Assembly: GCA_004352715.1 (NCBI GenBank)
Contig: SCFE01000094.1
Coordinates: 40,046-104,045 of the forward strand
Reading direction: 5' to 3'
DNA: 64,000 nucleotides
Source: Hofstenia miamia
Lineage: Eukaryota; Xenacoelomorpha; Acoela
Part shown: in pieces, positions 13,705-25,194 of the stretch
Position numbering within the stretch: position 1 is the first letter of the stretch
Layout: the number at the start of each line of letters is the position of its first letter
Position numbers and translations under genes: made by a program
The notes under the pieces: generated by a model
What the model was told of the DNA's origin: nothing
Seen by the model: only the letters and a program-made list of their open reading frames with translations
Databases searched by the model: none

Positions 13705-15522
13705 TTGGAATTAATTGTAATGGATAAACACTTGCATCAGTTGTACACATCACTAAAATCATCTGCTAGTTTCAGGGGTGCTTATGAGCTGTATTGCAAA
13801 GCTAAATTTAAATTCCCAAAAGTAATATTGGAAAATGTACAAATTTCCTTGCTACAAATGATATGTACACAATACTGTAGAATCACAGGCTGCTATAGTA
13901 ATTACACTAGAAAACTAATTGACACTGAAGAAGGTTTTAAATAGATATACCAGATAGCCCTGATTCCAGGAAAAAGTTAAAAGAAAACAAATTATTAACT
14001 AACAGAAACATTGGTAATTCATCCAAGTAATAGATACTTTTAGGTAAACTCCAATTCATGTGGCTTCCAGCCAAAGCAAAGTCTTCAGGAATAGTAAAGT
14101 GCTCAATTTGAATGCATGGTGCTACCCTATCTGTCTCACTTATTAATTTCTATCTCATAACAACAAATAAACATCTCATTTTCATTGTTATCTCTCACCT
14201 CACTAAATAATAGTCTGTAATTACCAGACATTGGCACTAGCCAATGGCATGGTATCATCACAGTGTTGTAAAGTATAAGTGCATGTATGTGTTGAACATT
14301 GAATGAGAGATTTATTATTTCCAATGCATAATTGTATCCTTAACCTAAGTAGGCTGGAAGATATGAAATCTCCAGGAGATACGTGTCATCCTGTGCCTTG
14401 AGAAATCACTCCCAAATTGTCACCTTTCTTAAGCAATGATTTTCATATCAAACAAAAGTAAAGATAAAAAATATGGAGAAAATACAGTAGTTGAGGCTAG
14501 ATAAAATCTATTGAACTTTTCACAACATTGTTTCTCAATTTATACAATTCAAACTTATTACCAGTCTTTGTTTACAATCAACTTTAATCACAAGATAGTC
14601 ATGTTATTGATTTCCCTCACAAATTAAATTTGAGCAATATAATCAGCACCTTTTGAGGGGACATGAAACAGTTATCATAAAACCAAACTAGAAATAAATG
14701 GTTACATCATACTGACGTCAAATACAAATAAAATTGAAAATAATAATCACAAAAAAGTCCCTGAGTGACTCTACAATACACAAGTCAGCTGTGAGAAAAT
14801 TCCCATATCAGCATGTTATTGCATTTGACATTGATGAAATATGGACAATGGATTTGGCAGTAGTTGAAAGTCTAGCATTGTACAATAGGGGGATAAAGTA
14901 CTTGCTTGTTTGTTATGATATTTTATCAAAAAAATTTCATGTGCAACAATTGCAAAATAAAACTGCTAGTCATTTCTTGTCTGCTTTTAAAAATTTGATA
15001 ACTGACATAATGTGAAAAAGATTTGGGTTGATAGGGGAACAAAATTTAAAGGGGTGTTTAATGTTTCTGCAATAGAAATAATATGACAGTGTATAGAACC
15101 AATTCCAACATGAAAGCAGTGTGTGCTGAAAAAGCAATAAGGGGTTTGAACAAAATTCTATTTAGGTATCTACACTTTAGCAGGGATTGTAAATATATAG
15201 ATAAACTTCAGGATATTGTTGGCATGTTAAATTTTAGAGTAAATCATACAATAGGTATGTCTCCAAATTCTGTAAGAATAACACATGTACCATACTTGGT
15301 TGGAAAACTTCAAAATCTGATTACACATTTTGAAAAGGCTATTCACCACAATTTCAAATGGGGGTTTTTAAGGTAAACAAAGTGTTTCCCAAGATTCCCA
15401 TTACATATGAACTAAAATCAAATAGTAGTAGCAACAGTGGTGGTGAAATAATTAAAGGAAAATTCTACCAACAGGAATTGGCTAGAGTAATTAGGAAGCA
15501 TGCATGGATGAGAATAGAATAG
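13705..15522 (+). pseudogene. Polinton-type retroviral-like integrase, interrupted
   Basis: The N-terminal region (13705-13875) has an LHQLYTSLKSSASFRGAYEL stretch typical of Polinton integrases. It is cut by a 900-bp insertion at 13876-14775. After the insertion come KSAVRKFP, the catalytic core and a C-terminal ITYELKS...KGKFYQQEL segment, ending at TAG 15520-15522. The DDE residues are visible: Asp in WTMDL (14851-14853), Asp in WVDRGTKF (15030-15032) and Glu in AEKAIRG (15128-15130). Frameshifts near 15010, 15080 and 15365 break the core further. The protein would insert the linear viral genome into host DNA. It is clearly inactive. Confidence 0.75.
13872..14779. mobile_element. TGTAGA...TCTACA element, copy 2, inside the integrase
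   Basis: A 900-bp unit (13876-14775) is flanked by ATAC at 13872-13875 and 14776-14779, a perfect 4-bp target duplication. It starts TGTAGAATCACAGGCTG and ends CCCTGAGTGACTCTACA, so 11 bp at the ends are near-perfect inverted repeats. It is homologous along its length, in the same orientation, to 7392-8300. It splits the integrase between its N-terminal domain and its catalytic core. The most likely identity is a solo LTR; a non-autonomous DNA transposon is the alternative. Confidence 0.75.
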
Positions 15523-15561
15523 TATAAATAACCTATATGTGTAATTGTCAAATCATTCAGT

Positions 15562-16040
15562 ATGGAGCAATATTATAGTGAACAAGTGAGTGGTAGAAAC
15601 CCTACAGCAATTACTTGCTAAAAGGCTTTTGAGTGATTACTACACTCAGATGAGTTGCTATACCACTAGCATTGAAAATGATTCTATCCTTGGAAAATGT
15701 ATTAAGTAATATCAGTAATGGGATTTTGGACGAATCAATTTTGGGTTTAAATGACAGTCTCTGGCAAAAATGTGAAAAAAGTTTTAAAATTCAGAATTGG
15801 AAATGTAGTGAGAAAACACACTCAGGAATCAATTTATTAAATGATGTAGGAATCATGAACAAAGCAGTAATAGCTTCTCTGGCTCAGGGAGGATAACAAA
15901 AAAAACAAATCCTGGAATTAAACAATTTTCAGTTTCCACAGCAAAAAACAACATAAACCTAGTCAACACATAGTGAAAAAGAAACCCATCAAAAAGAAAA
16001 CTGTCATTTTTAGGAATTTGGTATAAATAGCTGTACAAAT
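15562..16040 (+). pseudogene. Small virion-type protein upstream of MCP, decayed
   Basis: This sits between integrase and MCP, where Polinton-type elements usually carry a small basic protein compared with adenovirus pVI/core proteins. The start at 15562 reads MEQYYSEQVSG. Later pieces in shifted frames read GKNVKKVLKFRIGN and a basic tail KKKPIKKK near 15990. The 74-residue open frame at 15672-15896 is probably a shifted frame across the same gene. Several stops and frameshifts are needed to connect the pieces, so the call rests on position and composition more than on a strong motif. Confidence 0.35.
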
Positions 16041-16069
16041 TAACAGTTGATACTTGTTTTATCCCTGTC

Positions 16070-16945
16070 ATGAGCACATTCACTCATTCCTGTTTGGATA
16101 TTTTTGAATGTGATAAGGTGTTGGTAAACATTAATGGGGATAGTACACAGGAATATTTCCCAACTTCTGGTTTTAATGGACCACTCATTGAATTTAATTT
16201 CAGGTCTGAGCAAAATGAGTACATTGATTTGCAGAGTATACAACTTGGTTTATCAGTGAAAATTGTATGCAAAAGCAAAGGTGGGAACCTAGTTTGGGAT
16301 TATGCAGATGATACAAAACAAGATCAAGTTTGTTCAACAAATAATGCCTTACACTCATTGTTTACATCAAGCTAGTATTATTATAAAAACACCCTGATAA
16401 ACTGATGAAAGATTGTGATGAAAAAGATGGTCAGTTTGGACAAGGAGCACTAACCAGAGAAAGCCAGGTGGCAAGCTTCTATGGTACTCTTACCATTGAT
16501 TTTTTCCAATGTCAAAAATTACTTATACCTGGTGTTGATATTCAGCTAAAGCTTTTAAGATTACAAATCTATTTTCATATAAATTCAGAGGACTCCATCA
16601 AGTTATTATAATCAATGGAGGATCAAATATTGCATGCACCTGCATGTTAGTTGGAGATGACAACTATGCACAGGCATATTATCAATAAAAAAAGATCTGA
16701 GAATAAATATTGATGGTGGGAGAATACCCTACACACAGTATAACAAACACACAATTATGGTTTTTGATCTGACTAGCATTGCAGAGGCCAACAACAAGGT
16801 TTTGCATCCTGAATGTACAGTGCAAATATATGTTTAATACTGGATTTTAAAAATGAGCTCACCAAATTGATGGAGGTTATCATTTTGGTGGAAACCAATT
16901 CCAACATCTATATTGATAAACAGCAAAAAGGTTATAAAGGGGTAA
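16070..16945 (+). pseudogene. Major capsid protein (double jelly-roll), decayed
   Basis: The start is at 16070 with STFTHSCLDIFE, followed by IEFNFRSEQNEYIDL and a NNALHSLF segment, then a break near 16375. From 16405 it continues with GALTRESQVASFYGTLTIDF and KLLIPGVDIQLKLLRLQ. After more frameshifts, VIILVETNSNIYIDKQQK follows, with the natural end at TAA 16943-16945. This is the N-to-C order of the Polinton/adintovirus MCP family, which forms the icosahedral shell. The segment between 16375 and 16405 looks shorter than the family norm, suggesting an internal deletion. The gene crosses the inner edge of the inverted repeat, so only its 3' two-thirds are duplicated. Confidence 0.75.
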
Positions 16946-17377
16946 GAATTGTGTTTTGCAAATCATTGTATTGTAGAAAGATGTTGAAAATTGACAAAAT
17001 TCTAGTGGTGGAAGATTGTATTCACTCTACCAAAAACCCACATTTAAAGTTTGCACATGTAACAAACTACCTATTACAGAAACACAGTATACACAATGTC
17101 AGTTTTGAAAAAGTTTTGCAAATAAACCCTCATTGTGGATTGATTGGAATTGATAATTCAAGACTACACTCATTTTTGAAATGGTCAAAACTGTTTAGAA
17201 TACATACAATTTACCATGATAGCTATGGCTTTGTTAACAGAGAATTTGGAATTCACAAAGGATATCTGATATTTTACAGATTTTAGTGTAATTTACCTTT
17301 TTTGGGTCATGTACTGTCTTTATTGATTTGGCTCTACATCAAATACACTGCAAACTCTACAATTATATAAATATCTA

Positions 17378-17826
17378 ATGGACACTGACAGGATTAGATG
17401 CATTTCTTTACAAATTCCCTCACTCCATTTTCGATTTTTTGGTGTGTATTCTTTGGATGATATTCAACCAAGTTTGGTTAAAGGCTCATTTCTAATTGCA
17501 AATACAAGCCCACATAATCACCCCAGTACACATTAGCTGTTGATTATACAAGTGGACAATGGCAATTTAATTTTCAAAGACTCTCTTGAACATCCCTTAA
17601 AATATTATCAAGACATTGAATAATATTTTCAAACCACCTATCTAGGATCTCACGTTTATGAGGGTGATAGAAAAACAAGAATACAGGGAACATCTCTGCT
17701 TTGTGGTGCTCATTGTATATTTCATGCTTTTTTATTTTTTATCAAATACCAGAGGTGCTTGTGTTTACCAAATTACTGTTTATTAATGATTTTTTGTGTG
17801 GTAATGGTCCTAATAAAATTATCTAA
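17378..17826 (+). pseudogene. Adenain-like cysteine protease (right arm, broken)
   Basis: The frame starts at 17378 with MDTDRIRC and ends at TAA 17824-17826. The N-terminal third reads FFGVYSLDDIQPSLVKGSFL and then NTSPHNHPSTH, directly followed by TAG where the family has Trp after the catalytic His. Next come FKDSLEHP, then GTSLLCGAHC with the CGxxC that carries the catalytic Cys. The length (about 149 codons) is shorter than usual for Polinton proteases (roughly 200 residues). The same TAG stands in the left arm. It lies directly downstream of the MCP, consistent with a late-gene block. Confidence 0.6.
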
Positions 17827-17937
17827 AACTTTTATTTGATGTACTATTTATAAATTATTTTGATAATAATATAATACACACATTACATTGCAAGTTCACT
17901 CAGCTGATAACAAACTCATAGAAGTGTGGTATATGTA

Positions 17938-18649
17938 ATGGTTATTGTAACATTATTATCTGAAAAATGTTAGAAGGTTGGGGTATGTTGTCCCAATGGA
18001 TTCAATGAATTTACAATGTATTTGGATGAACTGATATATATAATGCCTGTGAGGTTGCATTAATTGATTTTGGAAATCCATCAAAATTTCTTAATCTTAA
18101 ATACCAAGTGTGGATTTTAAAGGATAAAGATGGAAACATAACCTGATTGGAAATTTATTCAGGGCATACGCATGGCCTTCATGAACTCTGAATATATAAA
18201 TTTCACACTAGACCCCTATGGCATTTCATTAAAATTTAAAATGTTTGGCAATTTATTAATGGTAATAATTCAGAATATGAAATAGATTTAGCCCAAGTGG
18301 AAATATGCTAGGCTTTTACAGAAAGATATATTGAAAAATAGTAACAACCTCCAATTATGACTGTTATATTTTTGGTGGAAATCATATTGTAATGATGCAT
18401 ACAGACATTGTAGAACCTCAATGTGTTGGTAGTATCAGTTTGCCCATGTTGGATAAATACCTGCTATTGCTAACACATGAAGAAAAAATTAATACCATCC
18501 CTGTCATTCACCATGAAAAACAAAATCTGATGTATAAACCAGGTTCAAAATCATATATCAATAGAACACCCATTAAATTTTGTACCAAGCAAGGCTATCT
18601 GGTGAGATTCACTGGTACAGGGCGATTGTATATCACACTTGATATTTGA
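17938..18649 (+). pseudogene. Penton/minor-capsid-like gene A (right arm)
   Basis: The start ATG at 17938 gives MVIVTLLSEKC, parallel to the start of gene B (MVLAMLVSDSC). The N-terminal half is broken by stops and frameshifts. The C-terminal 85 codons (18392-18649) are open, with TDIVEPQCVGSISLPML near their start and a GRLYITLDI end. That pattern fits the C-terminal region of Polinton penton/minor capsid proteins. Genes A and B are tandem paralogues about 1.1 kb apart. Both exist in both arms, so the tandem duplication came before the inverted duplication. Confidence 0.55.
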
Positions 18650-19016
18650 ACAAATGGGGACAAAAGTGTTGAAAGCTAATGGCATTGTCAATTGGAAATT
18701 AATCATGACACCTTTCATTAGAATTTAATAATAATGTAACATGTGAATAATGCATTTCTGCATAATTAATTAATTGTTCATTTTATATTTTACTAACAAA
18801 ACATTAATTTCAAGAAAGATTTCCATCACTTCACTCCTCAATTTAAAAAACATTTGTGTTTTATCAATTTGACAATGATTTGTTGTGTGAGGTAATAAAA
18901 TAATTGATTCTTAAACATATTCATAATAAATGTTCACTTTTACTTAATAAATACATATGCTTTAAACTGGAGGGTTCACTTGATTGATGGGAAATGTATA
19001 GATTGATGCACAAGTA

Positions 19017-19731
19017 ATGGTTCTTGCAATGCTAGTATCTGATAGCTGTGGAGAAGATGGAGTATGCCATCCAGCAGAATTGGGTAAATTTACTACATAT
19101 TTGGATGAACCAATTAATAATGCACATGACATGGCAGTTATTGATATTAGATACCTGTCAAAATTTCTTAATCTTAAGACACAGTGGTGGGTTTTGAAGA
19201 AAAAAGATGGAACGAAAATTCATTTGTTGTTTTATTCCAAGCATTCACATAGCTTTGAGGATTTGTATAAAGATATAAACTCTATTCTTAAACCCAAAGA
19301 TGTTTCTATGCAATTTCAATTGGTTGGTTTGCAATTAAAAGCAACAAACAAGTTGGAATATGAGGTGGAATTAGACCTGGCTGATGAAATTCTAGGATTT
19401 TTTGGAAAAAATTATCCAAATACAACAACTATGAATGTGACATATACAGTGGAAATCATGTTTTAATGGTACAAACCAATATTGTAGAACCTCAATTTGT
19501 TGGTAGCACCCAATTACCCCTTTTGAATAAATCCCCATTAGTGTTAAAACACATTGCCAAACCAAGTACAATCCCCATAATACATCACAAAATCAAAATC
19601 CAATGTATAAACCAGTGTCAAGATCGTATATTGATAGAATAAACATAAAGTTTTGTAGTGAGCAAGGTCAAATAATAGAAATCACCAGAACTGGTAGACA
19701 GTATATCACACTGGATATTCGCACAGAATAA
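19017..19731 (+). pseudogene. Penton/minor-capsid-like gene B (right arm)
   Basis: The first 149 codons (19017-19466) are open, with CGEDGVCHPAELGKFTTYLD, AVIDIRYLSKFL, and later VGLQLKATNKLEYEVELDLA. After a frameshift near 19466 the reading continues with TNIVEPQFVGS and a YITLDIR ending at 19729-19731. The total is about 238 codons. This is the best-preserved copy of this gene in the window. Only its first part lies in the inverted repeat. The role in the family is a single jelly-roll vertex capsid protein; the assignment is from motif similarity, not from a search. Confidence 0.6.
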
Positions 19732-22700
19732 AGATTTGAAGTGGGCATTATATATTCAATTTTCCAGGTTCCTATATATGCATTGTGTTTTTGATTTAAT
19801 AAATTGTTTAAACTCTATCAACATTATTTATTTTACCAGATTACAAAATGCAGTGCTATATTCACTTTTTATGGAGATTGAATTGAGCACACTTGAATTT
19901 TTCCAAAGTGGTGTAAGGTATTTTCACATTTAAATAATTAAAATAATATGATTAAGCAAATTTTAGAAAATTAATTTTTTGTACATGTTTGATGTCAATA
20001 AAAATGTTTCCTGGATTTGTTAAGGAAAATGCACCATTTATAATTGGTATAATGTGTAAATAAAATAAATTACAAATGAAAAAACATTACCAAAAAAACG
20101 GTAAAAGAAGCTCTGTTTTTCTTTCAACTCCATCACATTGGCTAACATATTTGGAACTGGGAGAGAGAACATGTATTTTAACATTGCAAAGTTTCAATAT
20201 TGCAATTGTGTTTGATATATTTTACAACTAAGTTGATTTTGGTCAAACGTGATAGAACTAATCTCCAAATCAAATTTAAAAAAATGAGTTTACAAAATAA
20301 ATTGTTTGCTTGAAAAAAGAAATTTACCAAAAATATTATAACAAAATAATTGAAAAGAAAAATTAATGTGTTGTTTTCAAAAAGTTTATATCACTCCCCA
20401 TTCCTTTTTCTAGTTTTCACGCCATGCAGCTTAATAAAATATGTTTTGCTTTTAAATACAGAATGTAAGATGAATGATATGGGCTCGTGTTAAAGAGAAT
20501 TTTCATTTCTTCAGTAAACTGATAAACATATTTTCATTAAATTATAGAAACTTCCTTGAATATAATAGTTTTTTCCTATTTGTGTTTATTTTGTGATTAT
20601 TAATATAGATGCAAATATTATGCTCACTGAATGATTCAAATATAAAAATTCAATATTATATAAATTGCTTAAACATTTTTGGTCTCAAAGCTAGTTTGGA
20701 CTGTAATACCTTTACTGCAAGGATTGAGGAAAATTTCTTAACTTGCTTTAAGCATCAAAAATATTTTTGCACTCTTCCATTGAGGCAAATTCTCCCGTAG
20801 TTGAATCTAACATTGTCTCCCTTCAAAATGTCAATAGTAAGAATATATGATACCAAAACTTGCAATCTCAAACATTGATAGACAAAAATGATTCTCTTAG
20901 TGAAAAAGGATACGAATACATCATAAAAACATTGAGAAATCTGTCAACAAAATAGAAATATTTACTATTGATCAAAAAATAATGAAATGATTTAGCCTGG
21001 TAGAATTATTGTATATATTGTGCTATTCTATTGTATGTATTTGTTTAATGTTTGTATATTTGATGATGCTATTCAAATAAATTACCAGTTTCTAATTGTT
21101 AATATTTATCTAAATAAAGAACGTCTTATCTTATTGTTCTTTCTTGTCAATCTGATGAAAAAGCGGAAAAACAGCTGAAGAATTTTGCAAAAATTAAAAG
21201 CATTACAAAAGTTGACCTAAGTTTAAATCATTGAATATTCCAACAGCTTGAAAAAAGTACATTTAATTCATTGTCAAAATTCATTGGAACCACATAATTT
21301 CACTTTCAAAAGTAAATGTCTTCAAAAGATGCAAAGTTTTACCTAAATTAAGAAGTACAATAAATAAGAAAATTCTATTTGGTCTAAGTGTCATCAAAAT
21401 TATAGATCATTATTGCCTAAAAATGTGCAGATCATGTGTAGGCTATTGTCATTCTACAATGATTTGAAAAAGTGATGAAAGTTTTTGTATGACCTTTGTG
21501 CAAAAAACCACAATTACAAATACTGTCTAAAGCAAAGATACCAAGAGTGAACTCATATTCATTAATTGTTTAAGATCACACGTTTTCGAAAACCTCAAGT
21601 TCATAACGGGGCTGCACAAGATACGAAATACAAAAAGATATTTTAACTAAGAAAACTTTGTATAAATAATGATTCACAAAATTTTTCAATTAATGAATTA
21701 GAGTGCACATAATTAAATAACATGATCCAAAAAACATCAATATAAATTTCCAATATATTCAAAATATATTCAGAAAATTATATGATCTAATGGAAAACTT
21801 CGATGAAAATACAGTTTATGAAATTGCAGAAACAGGGCTAAAATCAAATGACTCAATACCAATTATTAAAATAATATTTTAAAATATTTCGAAAAAATCG
21901 AAATCTAAGCAAAGCTGAAAAATTTAGACTTTTTGTTATTAGAGCACAAGAAATTTTTTGCAGAAGCTAGAATTTATTTAATTGTAAGTAATCACTTTTT
22001 GAAAGCATATGTATAGGACTTAAAATTTACCAAAACATTTATTTAGTTAACATTAGTTATTGTAATGAAAATCAAACATTTATTATATTTCAATAAATGT
22101 CGCAAGAAGAACTTTCCATGGTGCGCAACGAGAGGATGAAGGTAATAATGAGAGATAGCGATCAAAAATCAAAATTCATTTAATAATATTTATGATTTAA
22201 TAAATACTTTTAACATGGAAGTATTATATATAACAATACCAACTCATTTAAGCATTAAAAGTCATCATTAATTTATTACACATTTGATGCTTTTAAAATA
22301 TCTAATTACCAAAAAATTGTCCTGAATTGTCTATTTTCGGATCTAGATGTCTCTAATTACTTTCACTATTTCCATCAAGAAAGACAGTTCATGTTTTTAA
22401 AACAAAGCAACAATATTTGTATTCATTCAACTAAGCATTATCAGTAAACAATTTGTCAAAAGACTATCTAAGTCTCAATTAGACAAGTTTCTACAGCATT
22501 CAATCAATTGATGAAAAATTGAAATTTACGACAAACTTTTTCCATTAATAAAAATTGAAAAACAAGATTAAACATTATTTGTAAAGAGGAAGATATTGAT
22601 TTGAAAAGAAACTAAGCAATTAATTGAAGAAAAACATAAGTTTTATGCAAAATATTGTAAGAATTTATGTCTAGAAAATTTTGCTGAATATAAGAAATTG

Positions 22701-23039
22701 AGAAATGTACTATCATATAAATTGAAATATCAACCTAAAGATTTTTTGGAGCGACATTTTAATGATAAAAAATATGCGAAAAAAATCGTTATACATCAAA
22801 AAATTTATCAATGAAAATAGAGCGATCACATTTAATGTCTAGTTAGTAATGGAGGAAAAATCAATGGAAAAATATGTAAAATTTCAATTGTATTAATTAC
22901 AATTTATTAATGAGAAAACTAAAAAATTATAATTTTTATGATTTTTCAATTCTATTTCTTACATCATATTACTCGTATATACCTGACGCAAAAAATGGGA
23001 CTCATTAAAATATATTTACAAACAAACGGATGAACATAT
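19732..23039. other. AT-rich DNA, mostly unassigned
   Basis: No intact gene is visible. It has many poly-A/T tracts. Around 22590-22790 the + strand can be read as EKHKFYAKYCKNLCLENF followed by EYKKLRNVLSYKLKYQPKDF, a composition seen in linkers between endonuclease and reverse transcriptase in LINEs, but the frame is short. A block near 21790-21880 opens for about 30 codons without a recognisable motif. No terminal repeat of the Polinton element was recognised here. Confidence 0.4.
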
Positions 23040-23221
23040 TGTGGCATCAGGTACTGATTACTAGCATAGGCCAGATCACTTGTTTCGTGTGTACTAGTTA
23101 TTTGTACATATGTTTTCTGCAAATTGTATATAAGACACCTCAATGATTATAAATAAAGAAACAGTTTAGCCGTGATCTATAGGCGAGCAAACTTCAATGA
23201 ACCTTAGTGATGCTACAATAT
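23036..23221 (+). mobile_element. Solo LTR with ATAT target duplication
   Basis: A 178-bp unit (23040-23217) begins TGTGGCATCA and ends TGATGCTACA, which are inverted copies with one mismatch. It is flanked by ATAT at 23036-23039 and 23218-23221. Inside are a TATA-like TGTATATAAGACACC at about 23129-23143 and AATAAAGAAAC at about 23153-23163, in the order expected for promoter and polyadenylation signal of a Ty3/gypsy-type LTR on the + strand. No gag-pol sequence adjoins it, so it is a solo LTR left by recombination. Confidence 0.8.
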
Positions 23222-23265
23222 TTACAAGCAGTAAAGTAGGAGTATTAGCAAAATGAACTCATGCT

Positions 23266-24161
23266 TTAAGATTTTATAAATTTTGAGTTGTTTGCTAAGC
23301 ATTTGGCTACAAGAAGAGAAATACAGTTCATCAAATTTCTAAGTATAACCGCCGAAATTTCATATTGCAATTCTTGGATTTTTCGCGCAATGTCGCCTTC
23401 GCAAATTGATTTTTTGTTTCCACAAAGTTCTTGGATAGTCCACACGTTTTCCGCCGGATTGATGTCTGGAGAATTTGGTAGTTATCGTAAAATTTGAATG
23501 TCGTTTTCAGACAGGAAATTTTTTGATTCCCGGTGTGAGGGGTTGCGCCATCTTACTTCAATATGCAGTTCTTGGCCGTATAAAGCATTTGCATATGGAA
23601 CAAACTTAAACATAATTTCACAAATTTTTTTACTGCTAATAGTTCCTTCGGGGATAATTTTCAAATGAAATCCATATTATAACAATGTGCCCCAAACAAT
23701 TACTTTAGAAGCGAAGTTTGTCGACTTTTTTATAGGCCTTGCTGCTGCCTACTGACCTTGTTTCGATGCAACTTAAAACCAAACTTATCTGAGAGAAACT
23801 TCCTGAAAACTATTGTTTGGCCAAGTTTCTGCAAAACTCCGTCCATTTTCCTCTTGCAAATATGTGATAATGGGTACCATTTTCGGCAGCTTCTTTATAC
23901 CTGATTTAGCGAATGACCGATCCATTGTTGAATTGTGAGAAAAATGCCAGACCTTTCTGTGAATTTTTGAGCTATCTCGTACAAGGAAAATCGGATTTTT
24001 CAAAGCTAAGTTTGTCAATTTGTACCTTTCATGTCCCGAAAATTTCCCAGGACGGCCACTTCCAGAATTTCTTTTGAGTGATCCGTCACTTTCCTGAACT
24101 TTGTTTCAGTAGAAGGTAGTCTTTGGTATGCCTGATGCTGTGTATAAAAAACTAGAGCCAT
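23266..24161 (-). pseudogene. Tc1/mariner-like transposase, decayed
   Basis: Read on the - strand, fragments in all three frames follow the order of a Tc1-type transposase. The helix-turn-helix region has GKFSGHERYKLTNLALK and NSTMDRSFAKSGIKKL. The middle has SKVIVWGTL and DGATPHTGNQ (second catalytic Asp). The C-terminus has LPNSPDINPAENVWTIQEL, carrying the SPDxNPxEN catalytic motif, and ends at TAA 23266-23268. A stop precedes LPNSPD and several frameshifts are needed. The start near 24161 is approximate. Terminal inverted repeats were not recognised. Confidence 0.75.
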
Positions 24162-25194
24162 GGCTGACGTTGTGATATAGAAATGCAATTGTCTGGTTTG
24201 TTCTGCATGACTAAATTAAACACGAGCAAAAACTGTTATTTGGGGGGTTACTTGGAAAAATGTAAATTTTATTACCATGGTTGGTTACCTTATTAGCTAT
24301 ATGCTCTACAAATCCACTCTGATCATATTATATTAGGGCAACAAAACAAAAGATATTAAAGAAAGGCAAAATATCACATTTTTTTGACACAAAGTATATG
24401 TGATAGACCACAATACATGAAAATAGACAATGATTTATCTTAGCAATCATTAATATATAACGGAGTCCCACAAAAATCAGTTCTATGTCCCTAGCCATTC
24501 AATCTATATGTAAATGATATTCCGAACTTCTTTATTATTATAATGCGGGCCGAGTTGCGTTGGGTCAGAGTCTGTTTGGGCCAGGTCGCGTCTAAAATTT
24601 TTCGGGCCGAGATAGGTTGGCATCGAGAAAAGTTGACCCGTTTCTAGGTTTGTCGTTAATTGTTCTGCAAAGCACGAGATGCATTTTTTCATTTCAATAT
24701 CGGGACAAATTCGATTTAATATTTGCTATTATGTTGTATTTGCTAGTCTAAAATATTTTCGGAATATCGCCATTCAGAATATTCAATCTGATTAATAATG
24801 CGTAGTTTTAGCACACTTAATCTCTGTACGGGATCTGAAACAAATGTACAAGGCCTGGAATAAATCTCATGAAACTATGCCGAGACAGGTTCCCGCTGGT
24901 ATCTAAATTATAACTGAAATAAGAAATATATTAACAGGATAATCAATTACAGTAATTCCTAGTATGTTATTATTACGTTTGGATCAAGTTTGTCAAAAAA
25001 AACAATCCAAACATAACAAAAACGTAATAAATCCGCAGTCTACGATTGTAGGAGACATCAAATATTATCCATCGGTTTGAAAATCTATCACAAAGTAATT
25101 CCTGTAGTTTCCATAGATGTTGATTTGATTAACACATTGAATGATGATTTGAGATAAATATTTCTGGTTTTGACTTTAAATGATAGTAGTTAAT
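24162..25194. other. Intergenic DNA with a GC-rich patch
   Basis: No gene is seen. The patch at 24538-24650 is unusually GC-rich for this window (strings such as GCGGGCCGAGTTGCG and TCGGGCCGAGAT). It resembles the GGGTC-rich interiors of the hAT-type MITE at 38145-38535 in style, so it may be a fragment of a similar element. Confidence 0.35.

Larger units (their letters stand above)
16361..19274 (+). repeat. Right arm of the 2.9-kb inverted repeat
   Basis: This is the + strand partner of 9815-12640. It contains the 3' part of the MCP gene, an open 113-codon stretch that runs past the MCP end to 17286, the protease, penton-like gene A and the first part of penton-like gene B. The match is continuous to the eye apart from the indels listed under the left arm. 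Frame-breaking differences between the arms are mostly private to one arm, but the protease TAG is shared. The spacer between the arms is about 3.7 kb. Confidence 0.85.

Noticed and set aside
7392-14775. Reading the two 900-bp copies as the two LTRs of one retrotransposon
   Set aside because: Each copy has its own matching 4-bp flanks, and the sequence between them is the viral element, without gag-pol, primer-binding site or polypurine tract.
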